64,000 nucleotides of DNA, taken from the NCBI RefSeq assembly GCF_900130125.1, contig NZ_FQXY01000006.1:1-64000 (forward strand). The letters are read 5' to 3'. Positions 1 to 8,693 of this stretch are shown here, piece after piece (position 1 is the stretch's first letter; each line of letters starts with the position of its first letter). Origin of the DNA: Bacteroides congonensis. Lineage in GTDB: Bacteria; Bacteroidota; Bacteroidia; Bacteroidales; Bacteroidaceae. The notes under the pieces are model-generated. The model was given only the letters and a program-made list of their open reading frames with translations. It did not search any database and was not told the DNA's origin. Both the position numbers and the translations under genes were made by a program.

Positions 1-2
1 AG

Positions 3-800
3 TATAGCGAGTTGCTAGAGTATATATATCCAGTGACACAAGAATATTTCCCTGATTTTGATTATGATGAAGAAACAGGACAGGCATATATGTTGCCGTC
101 ACAAACGCCAGATACTTTTAAAGGAAGATACAACAGAGGGATATTGAAAGGTAGATTTTCCATTGATGCTTACTTGCAGAATCGTGAATTGCAGGATTTA
201 CTTACTACATTAGATTTAGATGCTGAAAAGTTTTGGTATCTATTGCTTTTCTGTTATGATTGCAGTTGGGGTAAATGTATGGAGGGTATAGAAATAAAAG
301 AATCCCCTAAAGAACAGATAGAAAAACTTGTTAATGCTATCAGTGAGGATTATAAAAGAGATACTCCGTTTGGTGCAGTCTTTAAAAGCCCAATTTGTAT
401 TACCTTGAAAATAGGTAGAAAGAATATCGTGATAGATAATAAGACGGCTATTGCTAGTATAGCAAAGTTTTGTGCAGACGGATTGGAAACAGTAAATTCA
501 GACCAAATGAATACTGGTAACGTTGATTTGAGTAATCCACATACTGAATCATTCTCCGTATTCGCTTATTATTTTTCACAAATGATTATCACTGCCTTGA
601 ATTATCAAGAACAGGTAAAAGAAAAGAGAAAGAAGGGAGCTAATATGTCTGACAAGGAAAAGACGCTGATTTCTCATCTACTATACTTCACTGGCATCGT
701 GAGCAACGAAAGTGTGTTGGTTGATAATGACTACTTGAAGTCTTTGTTGAAACAATATAAAGACAAGGACATAAGGAGTTTGAACGCATTTTATCATTGA
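3..800 (+). CDS. Hypothetical protein, 5' end cut by window
   Basis: I do not recognise this protein. The reading frame is open to the left edge, and the first in-window initiator is only a TTG at position 12, so the gene probably begins outside the window. About 265 residues are visible. They are acidic and hydrophilic in the first half, with no signal peptide, membrane segment or clear catalytic motif. A lysine-rich stretch lies near residue 205 and the C-terminus is short and charged. Base composition is AT-rich, like the next two genes and unlike the xylan genes, which suggests all three arrived together. A strong hairpin follows the stop codon. It may be a phage- or island-derived accessory protein; function unknown. 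Confidence 0.6.
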   Translation, partial: YSELLEYIYPVTQEYFPDFDYDEETGQAYMLPSQTPDTFKGRYNRGILKGRFSIDAYLQNRELQDLLTTLDLDAEKFWYLLLFCYDCSWGKCMEGIEIKESPKEQIEKLVNAISEDYKRDTPFGAVFKSPICITLKIGRKNIVIDNKTAIASIAKFCADGLETVNSDQMNTGNVDLSNPHTESFSVFAYYFSQMIITALNYQEQVKEKRKKGANMSDKEKTLISHLLYFTGIVSNESVLVDNDYLKSLLKQYKDKDIRSLNAFYH

Positions 801-825
801 TTGAAACTTATTTTATTGTTTATTT

Positions 826-897
826 CTGCTTTCTTATTCTTTAAATACTTCATTCTACAACTTGTGAAGTGGGGGAATAAGAAAGCAGTGTTTTTTT
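826..897 (+). terminator. Long nested inverted repeat with T-run, probable terminator
   Basis: Positions 826-839 (CTGCTTTCTTATTC) are a perfect 14-bp inverted match to 875-888. Inside the loop a second stem pairs 847-852 (ACTTCA) with 865-870. A run of seven T follows at 891-897. It lies between two genes on the same strand, so it would end transcription of the first gene or attenuate read-through into the second. Confidence 0.65.
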
Positions 898-997
898 ATT
901 CCCGTTAGCTTTTCAAGAAAAGGGCAATCTTTGTAGTATAAAAATAATCGGTGAGCCAGATACCAAAATAAGTCCGCAGGGCAGCGGTAAGATTTAT

Positions 998-1903
998 ATG
1001 AAGAAAAACGAAGTAACAACATTAACCTCGTTAGTAAATGAAGGAAAAAAGATTGCACGTTTAAGCGGTAATCGTGATTTGAATGAAAAGATTGTGAAGG
1101 CTAAAATGGAAACACTTGAAGAGTGCGGACAGTTAATTCCTGCCATAGTGGTAGATGCTACTGATGTTATAAATCAAGGGCTGGAAGTTGTTGATTTTAC
1201 TACAGGTAATATTATAAGAGAAGAAGAAGCTGTGGATTATTTGGTGTTGGTGGAAGGTAATCATCGCTATGAAGCGCACCTTAGACTTATAGCGAGTAAT
1301 GAAGAACGGGATGAGCAAAAACGTTATAAGAGAGAATTTAAGTTATTGTATGCTTTGAATACGGAACTACCAATAGCTAAGATGTTATCAGAAATCAATA
1401 TTGCTACTAATCCGTGGAAGGGCAGCGACTATGTGAAAGGAGCAAAAATAAACAATCAGCAAAAAAAACTACCTTTGTTGGATGCTATGAATAATTTAGT
1501 AAATAAAGGTTATTCTTTAACTTCAGCGTCGAAGTGGCTGACCTTCACCTCGAAAATTAATAAAAAAGTCATGGATTGTGCCATAGACGGTAACATTGTT
1601 GATGAGTTGAAAAATACCAATGGCTTGGAAAGAGGGTTAAGACTTTTGCAAGCGGCAGAAGGTATTTTTAAAGAAACGACAATACAGGCACGAACAGTAA
1701 TCGACTGGATAATATCCAAGTATGAAAAAACTAGTGATAATCTCAAACCTGAATTTACAAACAAAATGGAACGTTTTTTGAAAAATATTAGTAAAGAAGA
1801 TGCTGATTATATTGAAAAAGCCAAAGGAACTAGAGGAGGTGATACGAAAGAAAATATTATCAATAATAAATTGAGTGGATTGTGGGACGGATTTGAAAAA
1901 TAA
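998..1903 (+). CDS. ParB/sulfiredoxin-fold nuclease-domain protein
   Basis: A 301-residue cytoplasmic protein. Residues about 80-95 carry the motif VEGNHRYEA, which matches the (D/E)GxxR signature of the ParB N-terminal (ParB/Srx) fold that binds CTP or ATP and is found in ParB, phage and plasmid accessory proteins. The segment before it (residues about 40-80) has the usual strand-rich pattern leading to that motif. The second half is helical and lysine-rich, suited to nucleic-acid binding, but I see no classical ParB HTH. The start is the ATG after a purine-rich stretch. It precedes the radical-SAM gene by 74 bp and is probably co-transcribed with it. A true chromosome-partition role is unlikely because there is no parA beside it. 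Phage or defence-island protein is a reasonable alternative. Confidence 0.55.
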   Translation: MKKNEVTTLTSLVNEGKKIARLSGNRDLNEKIVKAKMETLEECGQLIPAIVVDATDVINQGLEVVDFTTGNIIREEEAVDYLVLVEGNHRYEAHLRLIASNEERDEQKRYKREFKLLYALNTELPIAKMLSEINIATNPWKGSDYVKGAKINNQQKKLPLLDAMNNLVNKGYSLTSASKWLTFTSKINKKVMDCAIDGNIVDELKNTNGLERGLRLLQAAEGIFKETTIQARTVIDWIISKYEKTSDNLKPEFTNKMERFLKNISKEDADYIEKAKGTRGGDTKENIINNKLSGLWDGFEK

Positions 1904-1977
1904 TCCGTAGAGATAAGAAGCCAGTAGGTGCTTCCTGCTGGCTTTCCAACAAGAATAATAACTAATAAAGATATATC

Positions 1978-2652
1978 ATGATTAAGGAGAGTAAAGGCAA
2001 TATGTATGAATTTGTGACACACACATGGAATCCTATTAAGGGTAAATGTTCTCATGGCTGTACCTATTGCTATATGAAAAAAATGTGTTCTCGTTTGAAT
2101 ACCCCTAGATTAGATGCGGCAGAATTAACCTGCTATCTTGAGTGCTTGAACTTTATATTTGTAGGAAGTAGTATTGATATGTGGGCAGAAGATATACCTA
2201 GCCATTGGATTCAAATGGTTTTAGATTATTGTGATAGGTCTGCCAATAAATACTTGTTTCAAAGCAAAAATCCTTCCAGAATATTAGATTTTATAGCTCA
2301 TCCTGTATTTCATCATTCAGTGGTTTGTACGACCATAGAAACCAATAGGTTTTATCCAGAAATAATGCGTAACTCACCAGAGATAGAAGAAAGGGTAAGA
2401 GCAATGGAAAAAATTGCAAATTTGGGTATAGATACCTATGTTACGGCAGAACCTTTGATGCAGTTTGATTTGGATAAAATGGTGGAGTACATAAAACGAT
2501 GTAAACCTCTACAAGTAAATATAGGACGGAATACGAACAGAAAAGTACAGTTGCCAGAGCCAACAGCAAACGAAGCGAAAGTACTTGTAACAGAACTGGA
2601 AAAGTTCACAACAGTGGAGATAAAGAAAAATGCAGGAATATGGTTTAAGTGA
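1978..2652 (+). CDS. Radical-SAM-like protein, phage Gp37/Gp68 (DUF5131) family
   Basis: A 224-residue protein with Cys24-x3-Cys28-x2-Cys31, the cysteine triad that binds the 4Fe-4S cluster of radical-SAM enzymes, in the context NPIKGKCSHGCTYCY. That N-terminal context (TWNP then the Cys triad) is typical of the phage Gp37/Gp68 or DUF5131 family, whose reaction is unknown. Later segments (GSSIDMW, TAEPLM) fit the strand ends of a TIM barrel. At 224 residues it is on the short side for the family. ATG 1978 is used; a second ATG at 2002 is preceded by AAGGAG but at long spacing, so the start is uncertain by eight residues. A strong terminator follows directly. Pairing with the ParB-like gene suggests a small functional unit of unknown purpose. 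Confidence 0.65.
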   Translation: MIKESKGNMYEFVTHTWNPIKGKCSHGCTYCYMKKMCSRLNTPRLDAAELTCYLECLNFIFVGSSIDMWAEDIPSHWIQMVLDYCDRSANKYLFQSKNPSRILDFIAHPVFHHSVVCTTIETNRFYPEIMRNSPEIEERVRAMEKIANLGIDTYVTAEPLMQFDLDKMVEYIKRCKPLQVNIGRNTNRKVQLPEPTANEAKVLVTELEKFTTVEIKKNAGIWFK

Positions 2653-2670
2653 AAGCCAGAGTCAAAACAG

Positions 2671-2708
2671 AAAATCCAACTATCAGAAATGGTAGTTGGA
2701 TTTTTTTA
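2671..2708 (+). terminator. Rho-independent terminator after radical-SAM gene
   Basis: AAAATCCAACTA (2671-2682) pairs with TAGTTGGATTTT (2693-2704), extended by two further pairs at the loop side, and runs into a T stretch. It ends the plus-strand accessory cluster and faces the end of the minus-strand ABC ATPase gene. Confidence 0.85.
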
Positions 2709-2755
2709 TGTTCAATTCACTAAAATAAAAAAACATTTTAACACAGCATCGTAAT

Positions 2756-4210
2756 TTACTGATTTTTAGACAAATGAATCCGTCTATCAATTGTTTGCGG
2801 CAATTCTGATTCATAATGTGTTACCATAATCATCGTCTTATCTTTACGTTTGCAGAAGGCTTCGATAACCTTTTTGACCCGACGACGATTATAAGTATCC
2901 AATCCATGAAGCGGCTCGTCCAAAATCAGCAATTCCGGATCTTTGACGAAAGCACGTGCCAACAGAGCCAGACGTTGCTCCCCGCTGGAAAGTTGCAGGA
3001 AAGGTTTGTCTTTCAGACCGGCAATACCGAATATATCCATCCACCATTCACAGACAGCCATCTGTTCCGGTTGGGGGCGTTTGTACAGACCGATACTGTC
3101 GTGCAAGCCGCTCGCAACAATCTCGATGGCCGGCAGGTTCTTGAGATAGGCACGGTGCATTTCGGGACTTACATATCCGATGTGTTTCTTGATTTCCCAA
3201 ATGCTCTCCCCCGTTCCCCTCTTCCGTCCGAAAAGGCTGATGTTGCAGGCATATGATTGTGGATTATCCGCACAAACCAAACTCAATAATGTGGACTTTC
3301 CTGCGCCGTTCTCTCCGCTCAACGCCCATTTTTCCCCACGACGCACCGTCCAGTCCAGTTCGTTCAGAATAGTACGGTCATCGTAGCCGATACTTACCTT
3401 ATTCAGTTTCACCACTTCGTCCGAATCATAGTTATTGCCGTCATAAGGCAAATCAATGATACGCTTCTGCAATTCATTGAAAGAAACAGCTATATCTCTG
3501 TCGCGAAAAGCATCGAGGTAGGCTTCACGTTCCATCTTGGGAAACACTTCCATTTTATCTACCGGAATAACGTGGGTGATAAACGACGGTATATCATCGA
3601 GCATGGAAAGTACCAGAATAATCTGGACAGACGACATCTTTGTCAGATGTTCGAGCAAAGAGAACAAAAGTTCGCGGGTAGGCGCGTCCAGTCCGATAAA
3701 CGGATTATCCATTATCAGGACGCGGGGGGCTGTCAACAGTGTTTTTGTAAGTTGGAACTTACGCAGTTCGCCACTGGAAAGAAGAATTATCTTTTTATCA
3801 AGAAGAGGTTCGATACGGAAGAGCTCGAACAACTCATTCTTTAACTGTTCGTCTTTGATTTCCCCCAACATTTCGCGGACATCCGGTGTTTCATCCTGGT
3901 CATGCGCATTCCAACGCTGTTGGTAGTAATAATTGGCATCCGCCGCTCCATAAGTATCACGGAACGCGATATATTTCACATTATCATAAACGGTTTGAGT
4001 GGCAGAAGGGGAAAAGTCATACTGGAGCGTTCCTTCGCGCAACGGATATTTTCCGGTCAATGTATCTACAAAAAGGCTTTTGCCACCACCATTAGGCCCT
4101 ACAATGGCTATATGTTCATCCGCACCGATAGTTGCCGTGACAGGTTTGGCTAAACGCACAAGCGGGTTGCGTGCAACGCCCCCCGCCATGCTAAATGTAT
4201 TTTGGCTCAT
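2756..4210 (-). CDS. Two-domain ABC ATPase, ModF-like
   Basis: 484 residues from the ATG at 4210 with two ABC nucleotide-binding domains and no membrane segments. Domain 1 has Walker A GPNGGGKS, signature LSSGELRK and the Walker B region VLIMDNPF. Domain 2 has Walker A GENGAGKS, signature LSSGEQRL and Walker B LLILDEPLHGLD. The tandem arrangement and lengths fit the ModF/PhrA group, cytoplasmic ATPases once linked to molybdate transport or photorepair; their substrate is not settled. The Walker B aspartate of domain 1 is followed by Asn instead of Glu (MDNP), so the first site may bind but not hydrolyse ATP well. The frame stays open to 4312, which would overlap the upstream gene. I chose 4210 because homology begins there and a -7 promoter element lies just upstream. 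Confidence 0.8.
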   Translation of the reverse strand: MSQNTFSMAGGVARNPLVRLAKPVTATIGADEHIAIVGPNGGGKSLFVDTLTGKYPLREGTLQYDFSPSATQTVYDNVKYIAFRDTYGAADANYYYQQRWNAHDQDETPDVREMLGEIKDEQLKNELFELFRIEPLLDKKIILLSSGELRKFQLTKTLLTAPRVLIMDNPFIGLDAPTRELLFSLLEHLTKMSSVQIILVLSMLDDIPSFITHVIPVDKMEVFPKMEREAYLDAFRDRDIAVSFNELQKRIIDLPYDGNNYDSDEVVKLNKVSIGYDDRTILNELDWTVRRGEKWALSGENGAGKSTLLSLVCADNPQSYACNISLFGRKRGTGESIWEIKKHIGYVSPEMHRAYLKNLPAIEIVASGLHDSIGLYKRPQPEQMAVCEWWMDIFGIAGLKDKPFLQLSSGEQRLALLARAFVKDPELLILDEPLHGLDTYNRRRVKKVIEAFCKRKDKTMIMVTHYESELPQTIDRRIHLSKNQ

Positions 4211-4239
4211 ATTCTTATATTCTGTTTCATTATTGTCCG

Positions 4240-4247
4240 CAAAGGTA
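4240..4247 (-). promoter_or_regulatory. Bacteroides -7 element for the ABC ATPase gene
   Basis: On the minus strand this reads TACCTTTG, a match to the Bacteroides TAnnTTTG -7 consensus, about 30 bp before the chosen ATG at 4210. It lies inside the 70-bp gap after the GH67 gene, so the ATPase gene probably has its own promoter in addition to any read-through from the xylan operon. The -33 TTTG box is not clear. Confidence 0.5.
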
Positions 4248-4280
4248 ACAATTTTATCACAGAACAAGCATTTTTCTTGT

Positions 4281-6488
4281 CTATTTAGTAAATCCGTAAG
4301 GCGGACATTCAAAATTAGTAATATTCAGCCTGTATTCCATCATATCTTTTAATTCATGCACCGGACGTTCCAGTTCATAAGGTATCGGCTGCTTGCTGAA
4401 TTGCTGGAAATACAGTAAACAGGCATCTTTCCACCACACTGCATCCCGCGCCTGAATCTTCAACCGGTGTTGTACATCACGAAAACGTTCCGGGTCGATG
4501 TATTTCTCCATAGGCTCCCACAACTTTTGGAAGTTTCTGGTTTCTTGCACCCCACGGTCATAAGCATAGCACAACTCCGCCCAAAGTGTACGCCCGCTCT
4601 TCATCCGATGATTCCAGGGAACATGATGAAACCAAAGAAGCAGGTTTTCGGGACAGGTATTTACGTCATCCAGTTGTTCGCATAAAGGAGAATGATATTG
4701 TGCAGTCGCATTGCTTCCTTTGCTGCTGCGGTCGAATCCGATGCCGTCCTTATCCGCCCTGTGATAATAAGAAGGCATCCAGTCGAGACGGGCGCCGGGA
4801 ATATCACACCAGGGTTCCGGCCCGTAATGATGTCCCCATGCAAAGATGTGATGCAGTCCGAGGGGCATCATATAATCGACTACTGCTTCCCTTGACTTTT
4901 GGAGAAGTTGAGAGTTGAGAAGGGAGAGTTGAGAGTGAAGTTGTTGTCTCTCTTTTTGGGACAGTTCATTTGCGGAATCACTGCGTGACTGTTCGAAAAT
5001 GGGTAGAAAGGTTTGCTTCAGCCATTCTTCGCCTATCTCTTCGGATGAAAGGGAATGTTTCCAGGCGAGACGCCCGAAGGCATACCAGTTGGCTTGCGCA
5101 AAAGGATGCCCGCACCAGTTTACATCGTCGCCGATGTTGGTAACTCCGGCAATAGCAGTCAACGGATGAGAAAACAGAGAGCCATCCGTCACACGGGCGA
5201 TGGTAGAACCTGCGCCTTGCACGTAAGTGTCACTATCCAAACATTCCTTCCACATGGGAGCGAGAAAGGCAAGGTGGTTGGAGAAGCCCAGATACTCCTG
5301 TGTGATTTGGAATTCCGGCATCACGGGCGTTTTCTTCATGGCTCCGAATAGCGGACTGAACGGTTCACGGGGTTGGAAGTCAATCGGGCCGTTCTTTATC
5401 TGCACAATTACATTGTCGCGGAACTTTCCATCCAAAGGTTCAAATTCAAGGTAGGCCTGCTTGGCACGGTCGCTGTCCGTGGGCGAGTAAACGAAGGCAC
5501 GCCACATGATGATACCGTGATAAGGTTTCAATACATCGGCAAGCATGTTCGCTCCTTCGGCATGGGTACGTCCGTAATCACACGGCCCGGGTTGTCCTTC
5601 GGAGTTCGCTTTCACCAGAAATCCGCCGAAATCGGGAATCAGGGAGTAAATCTCTTTTGCTTTCTTCTTCCACCAGGCGATTACTTCTTTATTCAAAGGG
5701 TCGGAAGTAGGTAAGCCACCCAGGGCGGCCGGAGATGAAAAATTGATAGAAAGATATACTTTCAATCCGTAAGGACGGAAGATATCAGCCAGTGCTTTTA
5801 CTTTTTGCAGATAGTCGTCGGAAAGAATCCTGGGACTTGCGTTAACGTTATTCACCACGGTTGCGTTGATGCCGATAGAAGCATTGGCACGTGCGTAGGC
5901 TTCGTAACGGGGAGAGATTACGGCAGGAAGTTCTTCCCACTTCCAAAGTGAATGTCCGGCATAGCCACGCTCAATCGTTCCGTCCAGATTGTCCCAATGG
6001 TTCAGGATACGAATCCGGTAATCCGGTTTTTCCGAGATATTCAGAGCGTTCAAGCTTGAGTCCGGATTAGAGTTTGAACTCAAGTTTGAGTCTGAGTTTG
6101 AGTCTGAGCTTGAATTTGAGCTTGGGTTTGGATTCAAAAGCTGTTCCGTAGCTTGCAGACGGAGTAAGTGGTAAGTTCCATAAAGCACGCCTTGTTCACC
6201 GGAAGAAGCAATAGTGATTTGCTTGCCGTCGGCAGAAGTACGGATGGTGTATCCTTCATTTCCAAGTGCACGCAGTTCTTTAGTTGCGTTTACTTCCAAA
6301 GCCACAGGTATACCGCCTTTCCAATGTTTCTGTAATTCGGAAACGGCAATATTCAATGTCGGCGACTGCTTCCTGCAACTAATTTCCGCCTTCGTACCCG
6401 TCGCATAGCGAAGCCACAGGGCGCTTCCATCTTCCGCACGGGACGAAAGACAGAAGAACAAGGCTAATAATATAGATATTATTCTCAC
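4281..6488 (-). CDS. Alpha-glucuronidase, GH67
   Basis: 735 residues with an N-terminal signal peptide (hydrophobic segment about 3-17), so it is exported, probably periplasmic. GH67 enzymes remove 4-O-methyl-glucuronic acid from the non-reducing end of xylo-oligosaccharides made by xylanase. The family signature KANSEGQPGP, holding the general acid Glu, is present, followed by VQIKNGPIDFQPREP and EFQITQEYLG, which carry the expected Asp and Glu pair. Length is normal for the family. It is the last gene of the xylan operon, 10 bp after the GH43 gene. Unusual feature: residues about 119-148 are a Ser/Asn/Asp-rich run encoded by imperfect hexamer repeats (about 6050-6135), inserted between the N-terminal domain and the catalytic barrel. 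Confidence 0.93.
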   Translation of the reverse strand: MRIISILLALFFCLSSRAEDGSALWLRYATGTKAEISCRKQSPTLNIAVSELQKHWKGGIPVALEVNATKELRALGNEGYTIRTSADGKQITIASSGEQGVLYGTYHLLRLQATEQLLNPNPSSNSSSDSNSDSNLSSNSNPDSSLNALNISEKPDYRIRILNHWDNLDGTIERGYAGHSLWKWEELPAVISPRYEAYARANASIGINATVVNNVNASPRILSDDYLQKVKALADIFRPYGLKVYLSINFSSPAALGGLPTSDPLNKEVIAWWKKKAKEIYSLIPDFGGFLVKANSEGQPGPCDYGRTHAEGANMLADVLKPYHGIIMWRAFVYSPTDSDRAKQAYLEFEPLDGKFRDNVIVQIKNGPIDFQPREPFSPLFGAMKKTPVMPEFQITQEYLGFSNHLAFLAPMWKECLDSDTYVQGAGSTIARVTDGSLFSHPLTAIAGVTNIGDDVNWCGHPFAQANWYAFGRLAWKHSLSSEEIGEEWLKQTFLPIFEQSRSDSANELSQKERQQLHSQLSLLNSQLLQKSREAVVDYMMPLGLHHIFAWGHHYGPEPWCDIPGARLDWMPSYYHRADKDGIGFDRSSKGSNATAQYHSPLCEQLDDVNTCPENLLLWFHHVPWNHRMKSGRTLWAELCYAYDRGVQETRNFQKLWEPMEKYIDPERFRDVQHRLKIQARDAVWWKDACLLYFQQFSKQPIPYELERPVHELKDMMEYRLNITNFECPPYGFTK
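6050..6135 (-). repeat. Hexanucleotide tandem repeat inside GH67 gene
   Basis: Plus-strand units such as GAGTTT, GAGTCT, GAGCTT and GAACTC follow each other in register and encode alternating Ser-Asn/Ser-Asp/Ser-Leu in the minus-strand protein. All units are multiples of three, so copy-number change would keep the frame. It forms a flexible linker at the junction of the N-terminal domain and the barrel. Confidence 0.75.
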
Positions 6489-6498
6489 AAGTAATAGT

Positions 6499-7479
6499 TC
6501 AAAGTTTATCTATTCCTTCAATGGTGATAATCCGCCCGTCCGCATCATATTGGAGTTCACAGACTTTCAGACTACGAAGCCATGTCTTCCCTTCGGACGG
6601 CACACAGTCGTGATGGAACAAGTACCACTTGCCTTTGAATTCCACAATGGCATGATGGGTAGTCCACCCCACTACTGGAGTAAGGATAACGCCCTGATAG
6701 GTAAACGGCCCGTAAGGATTGTCGCCAATCGCATAACAAAGCAGATGAGTGTCTCCCGTAGAATAAGAGAAATAGTATTTACCATTATATTTATGTACCC
6801 AGGAAGCTTCAAAAAAACGACGGTCGGTATCTCCTGCTGTCAACGGCTTGCCGTTCTCATCCAAAATTATCACCGGACGGGGTTCTTCCGCAAATTCCAT
6901 CATATCCCCACTCAAACGGGCTATACGAGCCGGCAAAGCTTCTTCCTCTCCTTTCGGTAGAACAGCCGACTCCAAAGCCTTATTATTCCGGTAACGTTGA
7001 AGTTGTCCGCCCCACAAACCACCGAAATACATATAGTAATTACCGTCGCCATCGTCCAACACGGCAGGGTCTATGCTATAACTTCCCTTCATCGGGTTGG
7101 CTTCCGGCACAAAAGGGCCGTATGGATTATCGCTGACAGCCACTCCGATACGGAATATGTCATTCCGGTCTTTCAACGGGAAATACATATAATACTTACC
7201 GTTCTTCAAAGCGACATCGCAATCCCAAAGTTGACGTCCCGCCCACGGAATATCCTCTGTGGACAGCACTACACCGTGGTCGGTAATCTCACCGTTCATC
7301 ACATCGTCCGTAGAATAGACGTGATAGTCTTTCATGTTGAAATGATCCCCGTTGTCATTTTCGGCAATCCCGCTTTCCCAGTCATGAGAAGGGTAAATGT
7401 AGAGTTTGCCGTCAAATACGTGTACGGCAGGATCAGCCATATAATCATTGGGAACTAAATATCTTTTTTCTGTTTTCAT
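6499..7479 (-). CDS. Beta-xylosidase/alpha-L-arabinofuranosidase, GH43
   Basis: 326 residues, no signal peptide, so probably cytoplasmic. The five-bladed propeller GH43 catalytic triad is visible: Asp16 in YMADPAVH (base), Asp137 in YSIDPAV (pKa modulator) and Glu224 in FFEASWVH (acid). Size and position resemble, from memory, the bifunctional xylosidase-arabinosidase next to the xylanase gene of B. ovatus. It would split xylo-oligosaccharides and remove arabinose after import by the GPH symporter. It sits 51 bp after the GH10 gene and 10 bp before the GH67 gene, in one operon. Assignment to GH43 is firm; whether xylose or arabinose is the main product is inference. Confidence 0.9.
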   Translation of the reverse strand: MKTEKRYLVPNDYMADPAVHVFDGKLYIYPSHDWESGIAENDNGDHFNMKDYHVYSTDDVMNGEITDHGVVLSTEDIPWAGRQLWDCDVALKNGKYYMYFPLKDRNDIFRIGVAVSDNPYGPFVPEANPMKGSYSIDPAVLDDGDGNYYMYFGGLWGGQLQRYRNNKALESAVLPKGEEEALPARIARLSGDMMEFAEEPRPVIILDENGKPLTAGDTDRRFFEASWVHKYNGKYYFSYSTGDTHLLCYAIGDNPYGPFTYQGVILTPVVGWTTHHAIVEFKGKWYLFHHDCVPSEGKTWLRSLKVCELQYDADGRIITIEGIDKL

Positions 7480-7530
7480 GGTTCTATTCTTTTTACTAAT
7501 AAAGTTAATATTATCGCTCAGACAAACGAT

Positions 7531-8667
7531 TCATTTCCGTGCTGCTTCTTTGATAATCAAGTCGACTATCGGTTTCGGTTGGTAGTTGCGGTCGAAAAGC
7601 AACGGATAATCCGTGCGTCCATTCATCGGCCAGTCGTTGCGCCAGGAGTTATGGTCGGCCACTCCCCAAAGGGTAACCCTGGTTATAATATCCTGATGTT
7701 TCAGGAAAAGACGGAAGAAGTCGTTCATACGCGCTGTCCATGCCTTTGCCACTTCTGCAGGCAGTTCCTTCGGATAGGGATTCATCTCTTTCTTATATTC
7801 GAAAGAAGCGGAGACTTCCGCACCGACATTGGGATTCGGTGAGGGAATAACTGTCAGATCCAGTTCCGTTATCATCACCTTTACTCCTGTTTCGGCAAAA
7901 GCAAGCATACTCTTTTCAAATTCACTGATTTTCGGATACTCCATGCCGACATGTCCCTGCATACCTATGGCATCAATACGGATACCCCGTTTTTTCAGGT
8001 CTTGCACCAGTTTCACAACTGCCGCCCTTCTTCCCGGAAGAGCCATCGAATAGTCGTTGTAGTATAATTCGGCGTTCGGGTCGGCTTCGTGTGCATACTG
8101 GAAAGCCAGAGGAATATACTCTTCTCCTAAAATCTCATAAAACTTCGTCTTACGATACGAACCATTATCTTCAAATGCTTCATTCACTACATCCCAACCT
8201 TTGATACGGCCTTTGTAACGTTTCACAACGGTGGTGATATGTTCTTTCATCCGTTTCTTCAAGACTTCGGGAGAAACATTTTTGCCATCCTTATCCACGC
8301 AGAACCAACGGGAAAGTTGAGTGTGCCATATCAAGGTATGTCCTGTAACCGTCAAATTGTTTTTCTCGCCGAATTCTACAAATTCATCCGCCTTTGTAAA
8401 GTTATAACGGTTCTCCTCAGGATGGATTTCCTGGTTTTTCATGCAATTCTCCGCTACAATGGCATTAAATTGTTTCCGGATAACCTCTGCTCCTACTTTA
8501 TCTTTGCCGGATGCCTGTTGTGTATTCACTGCCGTTCCTATCAGGAATTTATCTTTCAAGGCTTCTTTCAAAGTATTCTTTTCTTGCGCAGAAGCTATCG
8601 AAGAGCCTGCTATCAATGCTGCCACAACCCATAAGAATGATACAGTTGTTTTTGTCGAAATCTTCAT
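7531..8667 (-). CDS. Endo-1,4-beta-xylanase, GH10
   Basis: 378 residues with an N-terminal signal peptide (about 1-27, ending ASA-Q), so exported. GH10 TIM-barrel motifs are clear: [16 protein letters not shown] with acid/base Glu163, and [10 protein letters not shown] with nucleophile Glu268, then [12 protein letters not shown] near the C-terminus. It cuts the xylan backbone or long xylo-oligosaccharides. There is no carbohydrate-binding module and no lipobox, which suggests periplasmic action on imported oligosaccharides. It lies 26 bp downstream of the symporter gene and is the second gene of the operon. Confidence 0.95.
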   Translation of the reverse strand: MKISTKTTVSFLWVVAALIAGSSIASAQEKNTLKEALKDKFLIGTAVNTQQASGKDKVGAEVIRKQFNAIVAENCMKNQEIHPEENRYNFTKADEFVEFGEKNNLTVTGHTLIWHTQLSRWFCVDKDGKNVSPEVLKKRMKEHITTVVKRYKGRIKGWDVVNEAFEDNGSYRKTKFYEILGEEYIPLAFQYAHEADPNAELYYNDYSMALPGRRAAVVKLVQDLKKRGIRIDAIGMQGHVGMEYPKISEFEKSMLAFAETGVKVMITELDLTVIPSPNPNVGAEVSASFEYKKEMNPYPKELPAEVAKAWTARMNDFFRLFLKHQDIITRVTLWGVADHNSWRNDWPMNGRTDYPLLFDRNYQPKPIVDLIIKEAARK

Positions 8668-8693
8668 ATTTATCTAATTCTATTAATTATTAA

